A program made the translations under genes and the position numbers. The notes under the pieces were generated by a model that searched no databases, had not been told where the DNA came from, and worked only from the letters and a program-made list of their open reading frames with translations. Below, piece after piece: positions 10,369 through 18,196 of a stretch of 64,000 bases of DNA (position 1 is its first letter; the number at the start of each line of letters is the position of its first letter). Where the stretch lies: NCBI RefSeq assembly GCF_040409795.1, contig NZ_CP099571.1, forward strand, positions 868,001 to 932,000, written 5' to 3'. The stretch comes from Polynucleobacter sp. MWH-UH19D. GTDB taxonomy: Bacteria > Pseudomonadota > Gammaproteobacteria > Burkholderiales > Burkholderiaceae.

Positions 10369-10941
10369 ATGTTCCAAAATCAATTAAACGATCAAATCGC
10401 TCAAGCTCAAGCTAAAGCTGTTGAGAATGCTAAACATTTGGCACAAGTAGCTGTTGAAAGTGCTCAAGAATTGGCAGAAATCAACCAAGCTGCTGCTAAA
10501 GATGCATTGGCTGCTGCTCAAGATGCTAGCTCACAGTTGTTGGCTATCAAAGATGCTCAACAATTAGCTAAGTTGGCTCAGCCTGAAGCTGCTCAAGAAG
10601 CTGCTAAGTATGCTGCTGCTTATCAAGCTAAAGTTAGCAAAGTTGTTCGTAACGGCAACAAAGAAGTAGCTCAAGTTGTTGATGCTTCTATTGATGATGC
10701 TCGTGATGATTTAGTTAAGTTTGTTAAAGAAGCTACTAAATCTGCTCCTGCTGGTTCTGAGGCTTTTGTATCTGCATTCAAAACTGCATTCGAAGCTTCT
10801 ATTCAACAGTTTGACCAAGTACGTGCAACTGCTACTGATGCATTCGCTAACTTTGAAAAGAATGTTGACGCTGCATTGGCTAGCCTCCAGGGCAAATATG
10901 CTGTAGCAAAGCCTGCTGCAAAAAGCCGTAAAGCTGCTTAA
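10369..10941 (+). CDS. phaP: Phasin (PHB granule-associated protein)
   Basis: Phasins coat PHB granules and set their number and size. The protein of 190 residues begins MFQNQLNDQIAQAQAKAVEN. This ATG is chosen because AAAGGA at 10357-10362 is spaced 6 bases before it; the frame extends further upstream but without family similarity. The whole protein is a low-complexity amphipathic helix rich in Ala, Gln and Lys (phasin_2-like), with the conserved-type segment ELAEINQAAAKDALAAAQD and a C-terminal KAA tail. Alanine is coded mostly by GCT, a bias fitting very high expression. It stands alone between a tRNA terminator and its own strong terminator, far from phaC in this window, as is usual for phasin genes. 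Confidence 0.92.
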   Translation: MFQNQLNDQIAQAQAKAVENAKHLAQVAVESAQELAEINQAAAKDALAAAQDASSQLLAIKDAQQLAKLAQPEAAQEAAKYAAAYQAKVSKVVRNGNKEVAQVVDASIDDARDDLVKFVKEATKSAPAGSEAFVSAFKTAFEASIQQFDQVRATATDAFANFEKNVDAALASLQGKYAVAKPAAKSRKAA

Positions 10942-10960
10942 TTCGTTTTAGCTGCTAATC

Positions 10961-10986
10961 AAAAAACCGCCTTCGGGCGGTTTTTT
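10961..10986. terminator. Strong bidirectional terminator after the phasin gene
   Basis: A perfect stem CCGCC/GGCGG closes a TTCG tetraloop (10967-10980), with six A before and six T after. The symmetric A and T runs let it serve the phasin gene on the plus strand and the convergent lipoprotein gene on the minus strand. Confidence 0.92.
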
Positions 10987-11031
10987 GTTGGTTAAAAATA
11001 ATCAATACTGATCAGATTCGACTCTAAAACC

Positions 11032-11571
11032 CTAATAGCTTATGCCATCTACGGCTTTTAGGTAGCCCTGAATGTACTGGGGCGGAATATATACAACAGT
11101 CGTAATGCCAGCTTTAGATCCAATCTTGAGCTCAAATCCATTTTTTAGGTTTTGTTTTAAGAATGCATCGGTTACCTTGATGGATAGTAGTTCTTTAAAC
11201 ATGCATCCCCGAGGCTCACATAGTCCCGCTTCCTTAGAAATGACTTTGAAATTGCTTGCTGGCGCACCCATAAGGCTGGCGGAGTAATAGTCACGCACCT
11301 GATTAAAGTAGGTGAGGTGCACCTGAATTTCATAGGTCTTTACACCTTGCTGTGATTCTGCGGTTCGAAGATTAAACATTTCATAGGTATTGGCTTCATC
11401 CATCGTGTTGATGGATGGGCCTGTAAATGTTTTGCCACCAGTCGCAGGATTTGGGGTGACGATAGTTGATTGATAAACGTCGTTTACCTCCCATGAGCTG
11501 ATCTTTTTGTCGTTATTAGCGCAAGCGCTTATGCCCAGGGCAATGGTGATGAGTAGTGCAACGCGATACAT
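11032..11571 (-). CDS. Hypothetical lipoprotein
   Basis: No family is recognised. The ATG at 11571 is chosen because AAAGGAG lies 6 bases before it and the protein then opens with a clean lipoprotein signal, MYRVALLITIALGISAC, with Cys17 as the lipidation site; the frame extends 13 codons further without such support. The mature part (about 160 residues) is polar, with a C-terminal half containing an LCEPRGC pair of cysteines that could form a disulfide. It is convergent with the phasin gene and divergent from the HTH cassette. It is probably anchored to a membrane in the periplasm; function is unknown. Confidence 0.75.
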   Translation of the reverse strand: MYRVALLITIALGISACANNDKKISSWEVNDVYQSTIVTPNPATGGKTFTGPSINTMDEANTYEMFNLRTAESQQGVKTYEIQVHLTYFNQVRDYYSASLMGAPASNFKVISKEAGLCEPRGCMFKELLSIKVTDAFLKQNLKNGFELKIGSKAGITTVVYIPPQYIQGYLKAVDGISY

Positions 11572-11703
11572 AAATGACTCCTTTGTTTCCCCAAATAATA
11601 CTATCGCCATTCCCTCAGGCTGTATTTAGCTGATTTCTCCAATTTTTAATCCCGAATTTTGCAAATGATGTGGATTTATTAGGGTTTTTCTTAGGTAATT
11701 ATT

Positions 11704-11737
11704 CAACTTCACAACTTCACATGTTGTGAAGTTGTGA
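11704..11737 (+). promoter_or_regulatory. Perfect palindromic operator before the HTH gene
   Basis: The unit CAACTTCA occurs twice in direct order and is answered by inverted copies. One register pairs 11704-11715 with 11723-11734 (12 bp). The other pairs 11709-11721 with 11725-11737 (13 bp perfect, 3-base centre). A further half site GTGTGAAG follows at 11742-11749. The dyad covers the -35 box and spacer of the promoter of the small HTH gene that follows, a classic autorepressor layout. No T-run follows, so it is not a standard terminator. Confidence 0.7.
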
Positions 11738-11743
11738 TATAGT
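11716..11743 (+). promoter_or_regulatory. Predicted sigma-70 promoter of the HTH cassette
   Basis: TTCACA at 11716-11721 (5 of 6 to the -35 consensus) and TATAGT at 11738-11743 (5 of 6 to the -10) are 16 bases apart. A start near 11750 would leave a short leader with GGGAG at 11753-11757 before the ATG at 11763. The -35 and spacer lie inside the palindrome. Confidence 0.55.
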
Positions 11744-11762
11744 GTGAAGACTGGGAGATGAA

Positions 11763-11942
11763 ATGAAGAAACAAACACCGAAAACACATCAAGCTTTGGA
11801 GTGGATTGGAAGGGGGATGAGTGCAGCTCAAGCCGCTAGAAAAATGGAAATCTCAGAGTCCAGCGTGTATGCCGCTCTTAGAAAAACGCGAGCGAAAGAT
11901 ATGGGGTGCTGTCCAACATGTGGTCACAAAATAAGGAACTAA
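11763..11942 (+). CDS. Small helix-turn-helix protein with C-terminal CxxC zinc ribbon
   Basis: This 59-residue protein starts at 11763 behind GGGAG. Residues about 19-40, MSAAQAARKMEISESSVYAA, read as a helix-turn-helix of the kind found in small phage and plasmid regulators. The C-terminus CCPTCGH gives a CxxC half of a zinc ribbon, so zinc binding may need a dimer or the His. It is basic overall, which fits DNA binding. The perfect palindrome over its own promoter suggests autoregulation. Its stop is one base before the next start, so it probably forms an operon with the secreted protein and perhaps the Smr gene. Exact family unknown. Confidence 0.72.
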   Translation: MKKQTPKTHQALEWIGRGMSAAQAARKMEISESSVYAALRKTRAKDMGCCPTCGHKIRN

Positions 11943-11943
11943 G

Positions 11944-12240
11944 ATGAAAAAAATATTATTAGCAGGCGCAACAATTACTTTGGCTGCATTTGCATATGCA
12001 AACGTATCTTCCGATTCATCTGAGTTAGTCAGTCAGCAATGCAAGATCTCTGCAGAGGCGGTATCAACATTGAAGGTTTTGCAATATGGCAATACATCTA
12101 TTCGCAAAGATGTAGCCAGCTTGATTGATAGACACCTTAAAACCATCGAAAACAAAGAATTGGCTTATAAAAAGCTAAATTTGATGGTGGATGATAAATC
12201 CAATAATGCTGCTACGCTTGAATCGAAGTATTGTTCGTAA
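11944..12240 (+). CDS. Small secreted hypothetical protein
   Basis: A 98-residue protein that opens with a signal peptide, MKKILLAGATITLAAFAYAN, with a likely cleavage after AYA. The mature 79 residues are mostly helical and carry two cysteines (SQQCKIS and the C-terminal KYCS), which could form a periplasmic disulfide. It starts one base after the stop of the HTH gene, with AAGGA inside that gene's end as ribosome site, so translation is probably coupled. No family recognised and no function can be assigned. Confidence 0.75.
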   Translation: MKKILLAGATITLAAFAYANVSSDSSELVSQQCKISAEAVSTLKVLQYGNTSIRKDVASLIDRHLKTIENKELAYKKLNLMVDDKSNNAATLESKYCS

Positions 12241-12258
12241 TCTGAATTTAGGGTTCTT

Positions 12259-12720
12259 GTGACTCAGATTGCCGAGTGTTCTGAGTGTGGAAATACTCGA
12301 GGTCTATTTGGTGAGTGTCCTCACTGCGGATCATCTATACCTCCACTTCTTGCTGTAGATGTAGTTGAATTTAATATCAAGCAAGGTAATCCAAGCGTGG
12401 AGGATGCAATGGATATCCTTGCAGATAAAATTCGCGATCTCCAAGAGTTGGGAATGAAGTCTATTATTTTGATTCATGGGTATGGCTCTAGTGGAGAAGG
12501 TGGTCGCATTAAACGAGCCATACACGAAGCGCTTGAGAGCAATCACCATGCAGACCGGGTTGAGGAGTATTTCTTCGGGGAAAACGTTCCTTATGGAAGC
12601 GCCGCCTTTCATGATTTGATGAAGAAGAGGCCGGGACTGAAGCGATATATACGGCATTTCAAGACCTCTAATGCTGGAATAACTGTATTACTTCTTGGGT
12701 CTAAGTATAGAAATGCTTAG
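12259..12720 (+). CDS. Smr-domain protein with N-terminal zinc ribbon
   Basis: The 153-residue protein starts with GTG at 12259. Residues about 7-25 form a zinc ribbon, CSECGNTRGLFGECPHCGS, with two CxxC knuckles. The rest reads as a small MutS-related (Smr) domain, a nicking-endonuclease fold. VDVVEFNIKQGNPSVEDAMD replaces the usual DLHG start, then IILIHGYGSSGEGGRIKRAI is the HGxGxxxG loop, and NAGITVLLLG is the last strand. The MutS ATPase part is absent. Smr domains act on DNA or RNA branches or ribosome collisions in other systems; which applies here is unknown. It follows the secreted protein gene by 18 bases. Confidence 0.82.
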   Translation: MTQIAECSECGNTRGLFGECPHCGSSIPPLLAVDVVEFNIKQGNPSVEDAMDILADKIRDLQELGMKSIILIHGYGSSGEGGRIKRAIHEALESNHHADRVEEYFFGENVPYGSAAFHDLMKKRPGLKRYIRHFKTSNAGITVLLLGSKYRNA

Positions 12721-12746
12721 AATAGACCTCAATACAGAGGACTAAG

Positions 12747-13058
12747 ATGACAGCAAAAAAATCTGAACACGCGGATCAACTTATTGAGGAGTTTAAATCC
12801 CTAGTAGTTGATGCCGAAGCTTTAATTAAGGCAACCCACGATAATCCTAGCGAAACGATCGCAAACTTACGCGATAAGGCTTTAGAAACAATTTCAGGCG
12901 CCAAGGAAAAAATTGCAAGTCTAGAGGGAGGTCTGGCTGATAAGGCTAAGGATGTAGCAGCTGGAGCCGACGAGTTTGTGCATCGTAATCCATGGGAGGC
13001 TATTGGTGTGGCTGCTGGGTTAGGCATATTGATTGGTCTATTAATCCGTCGACGCTAA
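12747..13058 (+). CDS. DUF883 (ElaB/YqjD-like) membrane-anchored protein
   Basis: This 103-residue protein matches the YqjD/ElaB family, C-tail-anchored inner-membrane proteins that bind ribosomes in stationary phase in E. coli. The first 75 residues form a charged coiled-coil helix. The C-terminus NPWEAIGVAAGLGILIGLLI followed by RRR is the characteristic anchor, with the glycine-rich zipper. It leads a compact operon with a YqjE-like and a YqjK-like gene (gaps of 6 and 3 bases), the same order as yqjD-yqjE-yqjK in enterobacteria. The stress role is inferred from family. Confidence 0.9.
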   Translation: MTAKKSEHADQLIEEFKSLVVDAEALIKATHDNPSETIANLRDKALETISGAKEKIASLEGGLADKAKDVAAGADEFVHRNPWEAIGVAAGLGILIGLLIRRR

Positions 13059-13064
13059 AAGTTT

Positions 13065-13433
13065 ATGTCCCAAGAAAACTTACTGTCCTCTATAAAAAAT
13101 CTGGTAGCTACTGGCGCGTCAATTGCAAAAACGCGCTTAGAGCTTCTGTCAGTCGATGTGCAAATCGCCAGGGTTCAATTTCTGCAGTCATTTGTCATGA
13201 TCGTATCCGCATTATTTTTTCTGTTCTTTGGGTTGTTGATGCTTGCGCTCTTGATTGTTATCTACAATTGGGAGTCTGACCGATTGATGGCACTTAGTTT
13301 GCTTGCTGGTGCTTTTCTATCCATTGGCATGATCTTGGCCGCTTTGGTTATTCAGTCATTGCGAACCATGCCTAAATTGTTTGAGGCATCAATTGCTGAG
13401 CTTGCAAAAGATACTGAAGCGCTAAATCGTTAA
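13065..13433 (+). CDS. YqjE-like (phage-holin-III-type) membrane protein
   Basis: A 122-residue protein with two hydrophobic segments, about residues 42-68 (around MIVSALFFLFFGLLMLALLI) and 78-102, flanked by amphipathic helices. The pattern and position fit YqjE. Databases sometimes name this family a phage holin, but no phage genes lie nearby, so a lysis role is not supported. It starts 6 bases after the YqjD-like gene and is followed by the YqjK-like gene after 3 bases. Confidence 0.85.
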   Translation: MSQENLLSSIKNLVATGASIAKTRLELLSVDVQIARVQFLQSFVMIVSALFFLFFGLLMLALLIVIYNWESDRLMALSLLAGAFLSIGMILAALVIQSLRTMPKLFEASIAELAKDTEALNR

Positions 13434-13436
13434 CTT

Positions 13437-13718
13437 ATGAGTCAAAAGCTGAAAGATTTATTGGACAGACGCTCTGAATTGCAAATGCAATCCCAAAAAG
13501 AGCGACTTGATATGGCGCATCATTTTGAACCATGGCAAAAGCCTTTATCTTGGGCTGATAAGGGCATCGATGCATTTCATTTTGTAAGGGACAATCCTTT
13601 GTTATGGACCAGCGCTTTTGCAGCACTGGCCCATTACAAGCCTAAGTGGGCCAGTAAGGTGTTGGCTCTTGGATGGGGTGCCCTAAAGGTATTAAAAACT
13701 GCTAAAAAATTAGTTTAG
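13437..13718 (+). CDS. YqjK-like small protein
   Basis: A 93-residue basic protein beginning MSQKLKDLLDRRSELQMQSQ. The helical N-terminus resembles YqjK, and the conserved-type middle reads DAFHFVRDNPLLWTSAFAAL. The C-terminal half is mildly hydrophobic and could lie on the membrane. It is the third gene of the yqjDEK-like operon. Function is unknown in any organism as far as I can tell. Confidence 0.75.
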   Translation: MSQKLKDLLDRRSELQMQSQKERLDMAHHFEPWQKPLSWADKGIDAFHFVRDNPLLWTSAFAALAHYKPKWASKVLALGWGALKVLKTAKKLV

Positions 13719-13759
13719 ATTTAACTTATTAATTTACTTTATAGGTGTTTGAAAATAGC

Positions 13760-15427
13760 ATGAGCAATTCAAAACCTTGGGTTAAAAATTATCCTCCAGG
13801 CGTAGATCCAGAAATCGGTCCCCTGGAGTATTCATCTTTAGCCGAGTTTTTTGAGTTTTGCTTTGACCAGTTTGGTAATCGACATATAGCCGTGTCGATG
13901 GGTAAGTCGTTTACATACCAAGAGATTGATCGGCTATCTAAAGACTTCGCATCCTATTTGCAGAGCTTGAACCTTGAGAAGGGCGCTCGCATCGCCTTAA
14001 TGTATCCAAATGTAATTGAATATTTGATTGCGATGATTGGTGTTCTGCGTGCTGGTTATGTCGTGGTGAACATTAATCCTCTGTATACAGCGCGAGAACT
14101 TAAAGAGCAATTACTCGATAGCGGGGGCGCCGTTATTGTCTTGATGGAAAATTTTGCTCATATCTATGAGCAAATTGCTGATTCAGTCCGTGTGGGCACT
14201 GTGATTGTCAGTAGCCCTGGTGAATTATTGGGCATGAAAGGGCATCTTGTTGATTGGGTGGCGCGCAATGTGAAAAAAATGATTCCGAAATGGAACGTTA
14301 ATCACATTAGATTTAAAGAGGTGCTTGCAATTGGTCAAAGAAGGGTGTTTCAGAAGCCCTCCATTAACTTGAACGATATAGCCTTTTTACAGTACACCGG
14401 GGGTACTACCGGGGTCTCTAAAGGCGCCGTGCTGCTTCATAAAAATATTCTATCTAATTTAGCACAAATAAAGATGTGGTTGAATCCTGGGCTCAAGAAT
14501 GAAGACCAACAACTACAGTTCTTGTGTGCGCTGCCAATGACACACATATTTGCTTTAACTGCCTGTGCTTTTCTGGGAATCGCTAAAGGTGCCATGCTCA
14601 TTCTGGTTGCCAACCCTCGAGATATTGATGGCTTTATCAAGTTACTTATCAAGCACCCCAAAATTAATATCTTTCCTGGTGTGAACACTTTATTCCATGC
14701 ACTAATACATCGTCCAGAATTTAAAAAGGTTAAGTTTTCCAATTTATTGGTGACTATCGGTGGCGGTATGGCTGTTCATCGAAAAACAGCCGATCATTGG
14801 CAAGCCCTTACTGGATGCCCAATCGCACAAGGCTATGGCTTATCAGAAACCTCACCGGTAGTCTGCGTCAACAGTCCTTTAGAAAATCATTTCACGGGGC
14901 ATATTGGCCCTCCCATGCCAAGCACGGATGTGGTTATTCTCGATGAAGATGAGGTTCAGGTTCCAGATGGCACCCCTGGAGAAATTTGCATTAAAGGTCC
15001 TCAAGTCATGGCTGGCTATTGGAATAAGCCAGACGAAACGGCAAACTGCATGACCTCAGATGGCTACTTTAAATCTGGGGATATTGGTTTGATCACTGAA
15101 AGTGGCCACATTCAAATCGTAGATCGCAAAAAGGACATGATTGTGGTCGCAGGATTTAAAGTATTCCCAAATGATGTCGAAGATATATTGTCACGCATGC
15201 CTGGAGTGCGAGAGTGTGCAGTCATTGGTGTGCCTCATCGCAAACTTGGGGAGATAGTCAAAGCATATATCGTGAGGTCTGATCATCATCTGACCGAAGC
15301 GGATGTTTTGCAGTATTGCAAAGAGTCTCTAACCAGTTATAAGAGACCTAGAAAAGTTGTATTTGTAAATGATCTTCCTAAATCAAATGTTGGGAAGATA
15401 TTGCGCCGAGAACTGCGCAATCTTTAG
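13760..15427 (+). CDS. fadD: Long-chain fatty acid-CoA ligase
   Basis: This AMP-forming acyl-CoA synthetase activates fatty acids for beta-oxidation or lipid recycling. The protein of about 555 residues has the P-loop-like motif YTGGTTGVSKGAVLLHKN, the A5-type motif GYGLSETSPVV and the C-terminal hinge GYFKSGDIG with DRKKDMI. The final lysine lies in SNVGKILRRELR. The ATG at 13760 (MSNSKPWVKNYPPGVDPEIG) is used; a GTG at 13745 in the same frame is possible, and neither has a good ribosome site. It is similar in layout to E. coli FadD. Exact chain-length range cannot be read. Confidence 0.9.
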   Translation: MSNSKPWVKNYPPGVDPEIGPLEYSSLAEFFEFCFDQFGNRHIAVSMGKSFTYQEIDRLSKDFASYLQSLNLEKGARIALMYPNVIEYLIAMIGVLRAGYVVVNINPLYTARELKEQLLDSGGAVIVLMENFAHIYEQIADSVRVGTVIVSSPGELLGMKGHLVDWVARNVKKMIPKWNVNHIRFKEVLAIGQRRVFQKPSINLNDIAFLQYTGGTTGVSKGAVLLHKNILSNLAQIKMWLNPGLKNEDQQLQFLCALPMTHIFALTACAFLGIAKGAMLILVANPRDIDGFIKLLIKHPKINIFPGVNTLFHALIHRPEFKKVKFSNLLVTIGGGMAVHRKTADHWQALTGCPIAQGYGLSETSPVVCVNSPLENHFTGHIGPPMPSTDVVILDEDEVQVPDGTPGEICIKGPQVMAGYWNKPDETANCMTSDGYFKSGDIGLITESGHIQIVDRKKDMIVVAGFKVFPNDVEDILSRMPGVRECAVIGVPHRKLGEIVKAYIVRSDHHLTEADVLQYCKESLTSYKRPRKVVFVNDLPKSNVGKILRRELRNL

Positions 15428-15460
15428 CCCCACAAATATTTCAAAACAACCCGTTTGAAC

Positions 15461-17209
15461 TTAGATTTTAGGAGTCTTACCAACTATTTTTGGCGCTCGC
15501 AGAAAATCAAAATCTACGCCTTTGTCTGCTTGCATCACCGTATCAAGGAATAATTTCTTATATCCTCGTTCGGCCGTTGGAGTCACTACAGGATTTTCCT
15601 TGGCGCGTTTCGCTAGTTCTTCGGCGCTAATCAGCAAGCTAATTTCACGATTTTTAACCGAGAGACGAATGCGATCACCATTGCGTACATATGCAAGGGG
15701 GCCACCAATTGCAGACTCGGGGGTAACGTGCAACACAATAGTTCCAAAAGCAGTGCCACTCATACGGCCGTCAGAAATCCGCACAATATCCTTTACTCCA
15801 GCACGAGCCAACTTCATTGGAATAGGGATGTATCCTGCCTCAGGCATGCCTGGGGCCCCCTTAGGGCCAATATTTTTCAGTACCAAAATATCATCTGAGG
15901 TGACATCGAGATCAGGGCTATCAATGCGGTTCGCTAGATCTTCTGCGTTCTCAAAGACCACGGCACGACCTTCATGTTCCATGAGCTTTTCATTAGCGGC
16001 AGACTGTTTGATGATCGCACCGCCAGGCGCTAAATTACCATGCAAGACAGCAATACTGCCGCGAGGATAAATGGGGTCATTTAATTTACGAATGACATCT
16101 TGCTTGAAGCTAGGAGGTCCTGCATCAATCTCTTCGCCTAAAGTTCTGCCAGTAACGGTTATGGCATTAAGCTTGAGTAGTGGCTTGAGTTCGCGCAGCA
16201 AAGTAGTCATGCCGCCTGCATCATGGAAGTTCTCCATGTAGTGATCACCTGATGGCTTTAAATCTAACAGGACAGGCGTCTCATCACCCATCTTATCTAA
16301 GGCATTTAGATCGATTTCAAGACCCATGCGCCCAGCAATGGCTGCTAAGTGGACAATCCCATTGGTTGATCCGCCGATTGCTAATAGAACGCGCATAGCG
16401 TTCTCAAAAGCATCTGCTGTGAGAATCTTGTCGATGGTTAAACCATCCTTGGCCATTTGTACGGCTCGAGTCCCTGTCTCCTCCGCAACACGAATGCGAT
16501 CTGCAGTTACTGCAGGTGGCGATGCGCCACCAGGAACCGTCATACCCAGTGCCTCGGAGATACAAGCCATAGTACTAGCTGTGCCCATGACCGAGCAAGT
16601 ACCTACGCTGGCCACTAGTTGGTCATTCACCTCATCCTTTTCAAGCTCATCAATCTCGCCAGCGCGAAATTTTCCCCAATAACGTCGACAATCCGTGCAG
16701 GCACCAACGCGTTCGCTACGATGTGAGCCCGTCAGCATAGAGCCGGTTATCAACTGTATTGCAGGCAAGCCTGCTGAAGCGGCCCCCATTAATTGCGCGG
16801 GCACAGTCTTATCGCAACCTCCAATCATGACTACCGCATCCATGGGTTGAGCGCGTAGCATCTCTTCTGTATCCATGGACATTAAATTGCGCAGATACAT
16901 TGATGTGGGAGATGAAAAACTTTCATGAATGGAAATCGTCGGGAAGTCCATTGGCAGCCCGCCTGCAAGCATCACGCCACGTTTTACTGCCTCAATGAGT
17001 TGCGGCATATTGCCATGACAAGGGTTGTAAGAGCTACCTGTATTGATGATGCCAATGACTGGGCGATCTAATGCGCTATTGGTATAGCCAGCACCTTTAA
17101 TAAACGCCTTGCGCAAAAATAAAGAGAAGCCTTTGTCTCCATAACTAGTCAAGCCTTTGCGCAGACCGCTTTCAGGGGCAGATTTTTTATCTTTGGAGTT
17201 CGAGCTCAT
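15461..17209 (-). CDS. IlvD/Edd-family dehydratase (sugar-acid type)
   Basis: This 582-residue iron-sulfur dehydratase removes water from a dihydroxy acid. It has the three cluster-ligand regions SSYNPCHGNM, IGGCDKTVP and VGTCSVMGTASTMA, and the C-terminal ISDGRMSGTAFG with the catalytic Ser. The overall sequence, for example GLRKGLTSYGDKGFSLFLRK and ACTDCRRYWGKFRAGEID, fits the L-arabinonate/galactonate dehydratase group better than true IlvD of branched-chain amino acid synthesis. The substrate is therefore likely a sugar acid, but this is an inference. It stands alone, convergent with fadD and upstream of an outer-membrane protein gene. Confidence 0.85.
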   Translation of the reverse strand: MSSNSKDKKSAPESGLRKGLTSYGDKGFSLFLRKAFIKGAGYTNSALDRPVIGIINTGSSYNPCHGNMPQLIEAVKRGVMLAGGLPMDFPTISIHESFSSPTSMYLRNLMSMDTEEMLRAQPMDAVVMIGGCDKTVPAQLMGAASAGLPAIQLITGSMLTGSHRSERVGACTDCRRYWGKFRAGEIDELEKDEVNDQLVASVGTCSVMGTASTMACISEALGMTVPGGASPPAVTADRIRVAEETGTRAVQMAKDGLTIDKILTADAFENAMRVLLAIGGSTNGIVHLAAIAGRMGLEIDLNALDKMGDETPVLLDLKPSGDHYMENFHDAGGMTTLLRELKPLLKLNAITVTGRTLGEEIDAGPPSFKQDVIRKLNDPIYPRGSIAVLHGNLAPGGAIIKQSAANEKLMEHEGRAVVFENAEDLANRIDSPDLDVTSDDILVLKNIGPKGAPGMPEAGYIPIPMKLARAGVKDIVRISDGRMSGTAFGTIVLHVTPESAIGGPLAYVRNGDRIRLSVKNREISLLISAEELAKRAKENPVVTPTAERGYKKLFLDTVMQADKGVDFDFLRAPKIVGKTPKI

Positions 17210-17286
17210 ATATATTTGGGTGGTCTCGATCTAATTCTATTTATTTTGTATTTAGCTTGATTGTAGCGATACCAGCGATGCTCTGT

Positions 17287-18186
17287 TTAAGGGCTTCCGC
17301 CCCAGCGGTATTGCCAAGAAATACCTACCGCGTTGTAGCTGGTATCAGTTCGTGAGTAAACCCCTTTACTCGCACTGAGGCGAATGGAGTTGCTCTTATC
17401 AAGCGGGTAAGACAGAGTGCTGCCAAAACGCCAATTCTCTTGTGTGCCATTTACTGGCAAACCATTGAGATAGGTTTGGCCGCCTGTGAAATACGTCGCA
17501 TCAGCAGAAATCCAAGCTGTACTAGGAAAGTAGTAAATCAGATGGGTTTCACCTGAATAAATGGGGTTTTGCGAGAGCGTATTGCTACCCATGTAATTAT
17601 TGTTACTGGTATAAATAGTTGCCATGCCCGCAAGTTCGAGTCGCCAAGGCCCGACGGCTTGAGAGAGCCCCATTGCTGGCTGAATAAGAGATCGATTGGC
17701 TCCCACATTTATCATCTGATTACTGTTGTACTTCCCCCAGGGAATCGATGCCGCAATACTTGCCCCAATAATTAAATCTTGCTGATAGTTTATGAATTCA
17801 CTATTGGTAAGCGCTGGTGCGCCGTATAAATTGACTGATGCTTTGATGAGAGGGTCGGATAGCCCCTCGGCGGAAGCGTTGATTGTTTGTGCGCCTACTT
17901 GCCCGGTCCCCGATAATTCAGCATAGGGTAGTACCAAAGTTAATCGACCTGATTGACCTGCGACATCAATAACATGAGTAAGGCTGAGGGCTTGAGTGTT
18001 TAGCGTGTATGAACCACTTTTGGCCTGCGCTAAACCACCAGTGAGAAAGTTGATGCCTATTGGTGCATTCGAATATGCTCGTGCTTCAATTTCTTGGGAA
18101 TGAGCATTTGGTAAGATCAATAAGGCAAGTGATACAAGGCCAGCTTGAATCAGCAGTGCTTGAAATATTCCCCAAGAACGGGTCAT
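17287..18186 (-). CDS. Outer-membrane barrel protein, MetA-pathway (Phenol_MetA_deg) type
   Basis: The 299-residue protein has a signal peptide ending near NAHSQE, then alternating beta-strand segments. It ends with a strand rich in aromatic residues (GISWQYRWGG), typical for outer-membrane barrels. The family resembles the Phenol_MetA_deg transporter-like group. ATG 18186 is chosen because the frame to 18225 would need TTG and would overlap the upstream gene by 29 bases, while the 18186 start gives a clean signal sequence. It lies 10 bases after the membrane-protein gene at 18197, so they may form an operon. Cargo is unknown. Confidence 0.78.
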   Translation of the reverse strand: MTRSWGIFQALLIQAGLVSLALLILPNAHSQEIEARAYSNAPIGINFLTGGLAQAKSGSYTLNTQALSLTHVIDVAGQSGRLTLVLPYAELSGTGQVGAQTINASAEGLSDPLIKASVNLYGAPALTNSEFINYQQDLIIGASIAASIPWGKYNSNQMINVGANRSLIQPAMGLSQAVGPWRLELAGMATIYTSNNNYMGSNTLSQNPIYSGETHLIYYFPSTAWISADATYFTGGQTYLNGLPVNGTQENWRFGSTLSYPLDKSNSIRLSASKGVYSRTDTSYNAVGISWQYRWGGSP

Positions 18187-18196
18187 CACATTCAAC

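Noticed and set aside
10064..12720. A genomic island inserted at tRNA-Ser.
   Set aside because: No integrase and no repeat of the tRNA 3' end was found to the right; the tRNA is intact with its own terminator.
12992..13279. A 95-codon plus-strand frame overlapping the YqjD-like and YqjE-like genes.
   Set aside because: It overlaps two better-supported genes in another frame and has no family features.
13065..13433. Reading the YqjE-like gene as a phage holin and the area as prophage.
   Set aside because: No endolysin, integrase or structural genes are near; the yqjD-E-K order explains it.
15522..16070. A 182-codon open frame antisense to the IlvD/Edd gene.
   Set aside because: Serine/arginine-rich shadow of a well-supported enzyme gene on the other strand.
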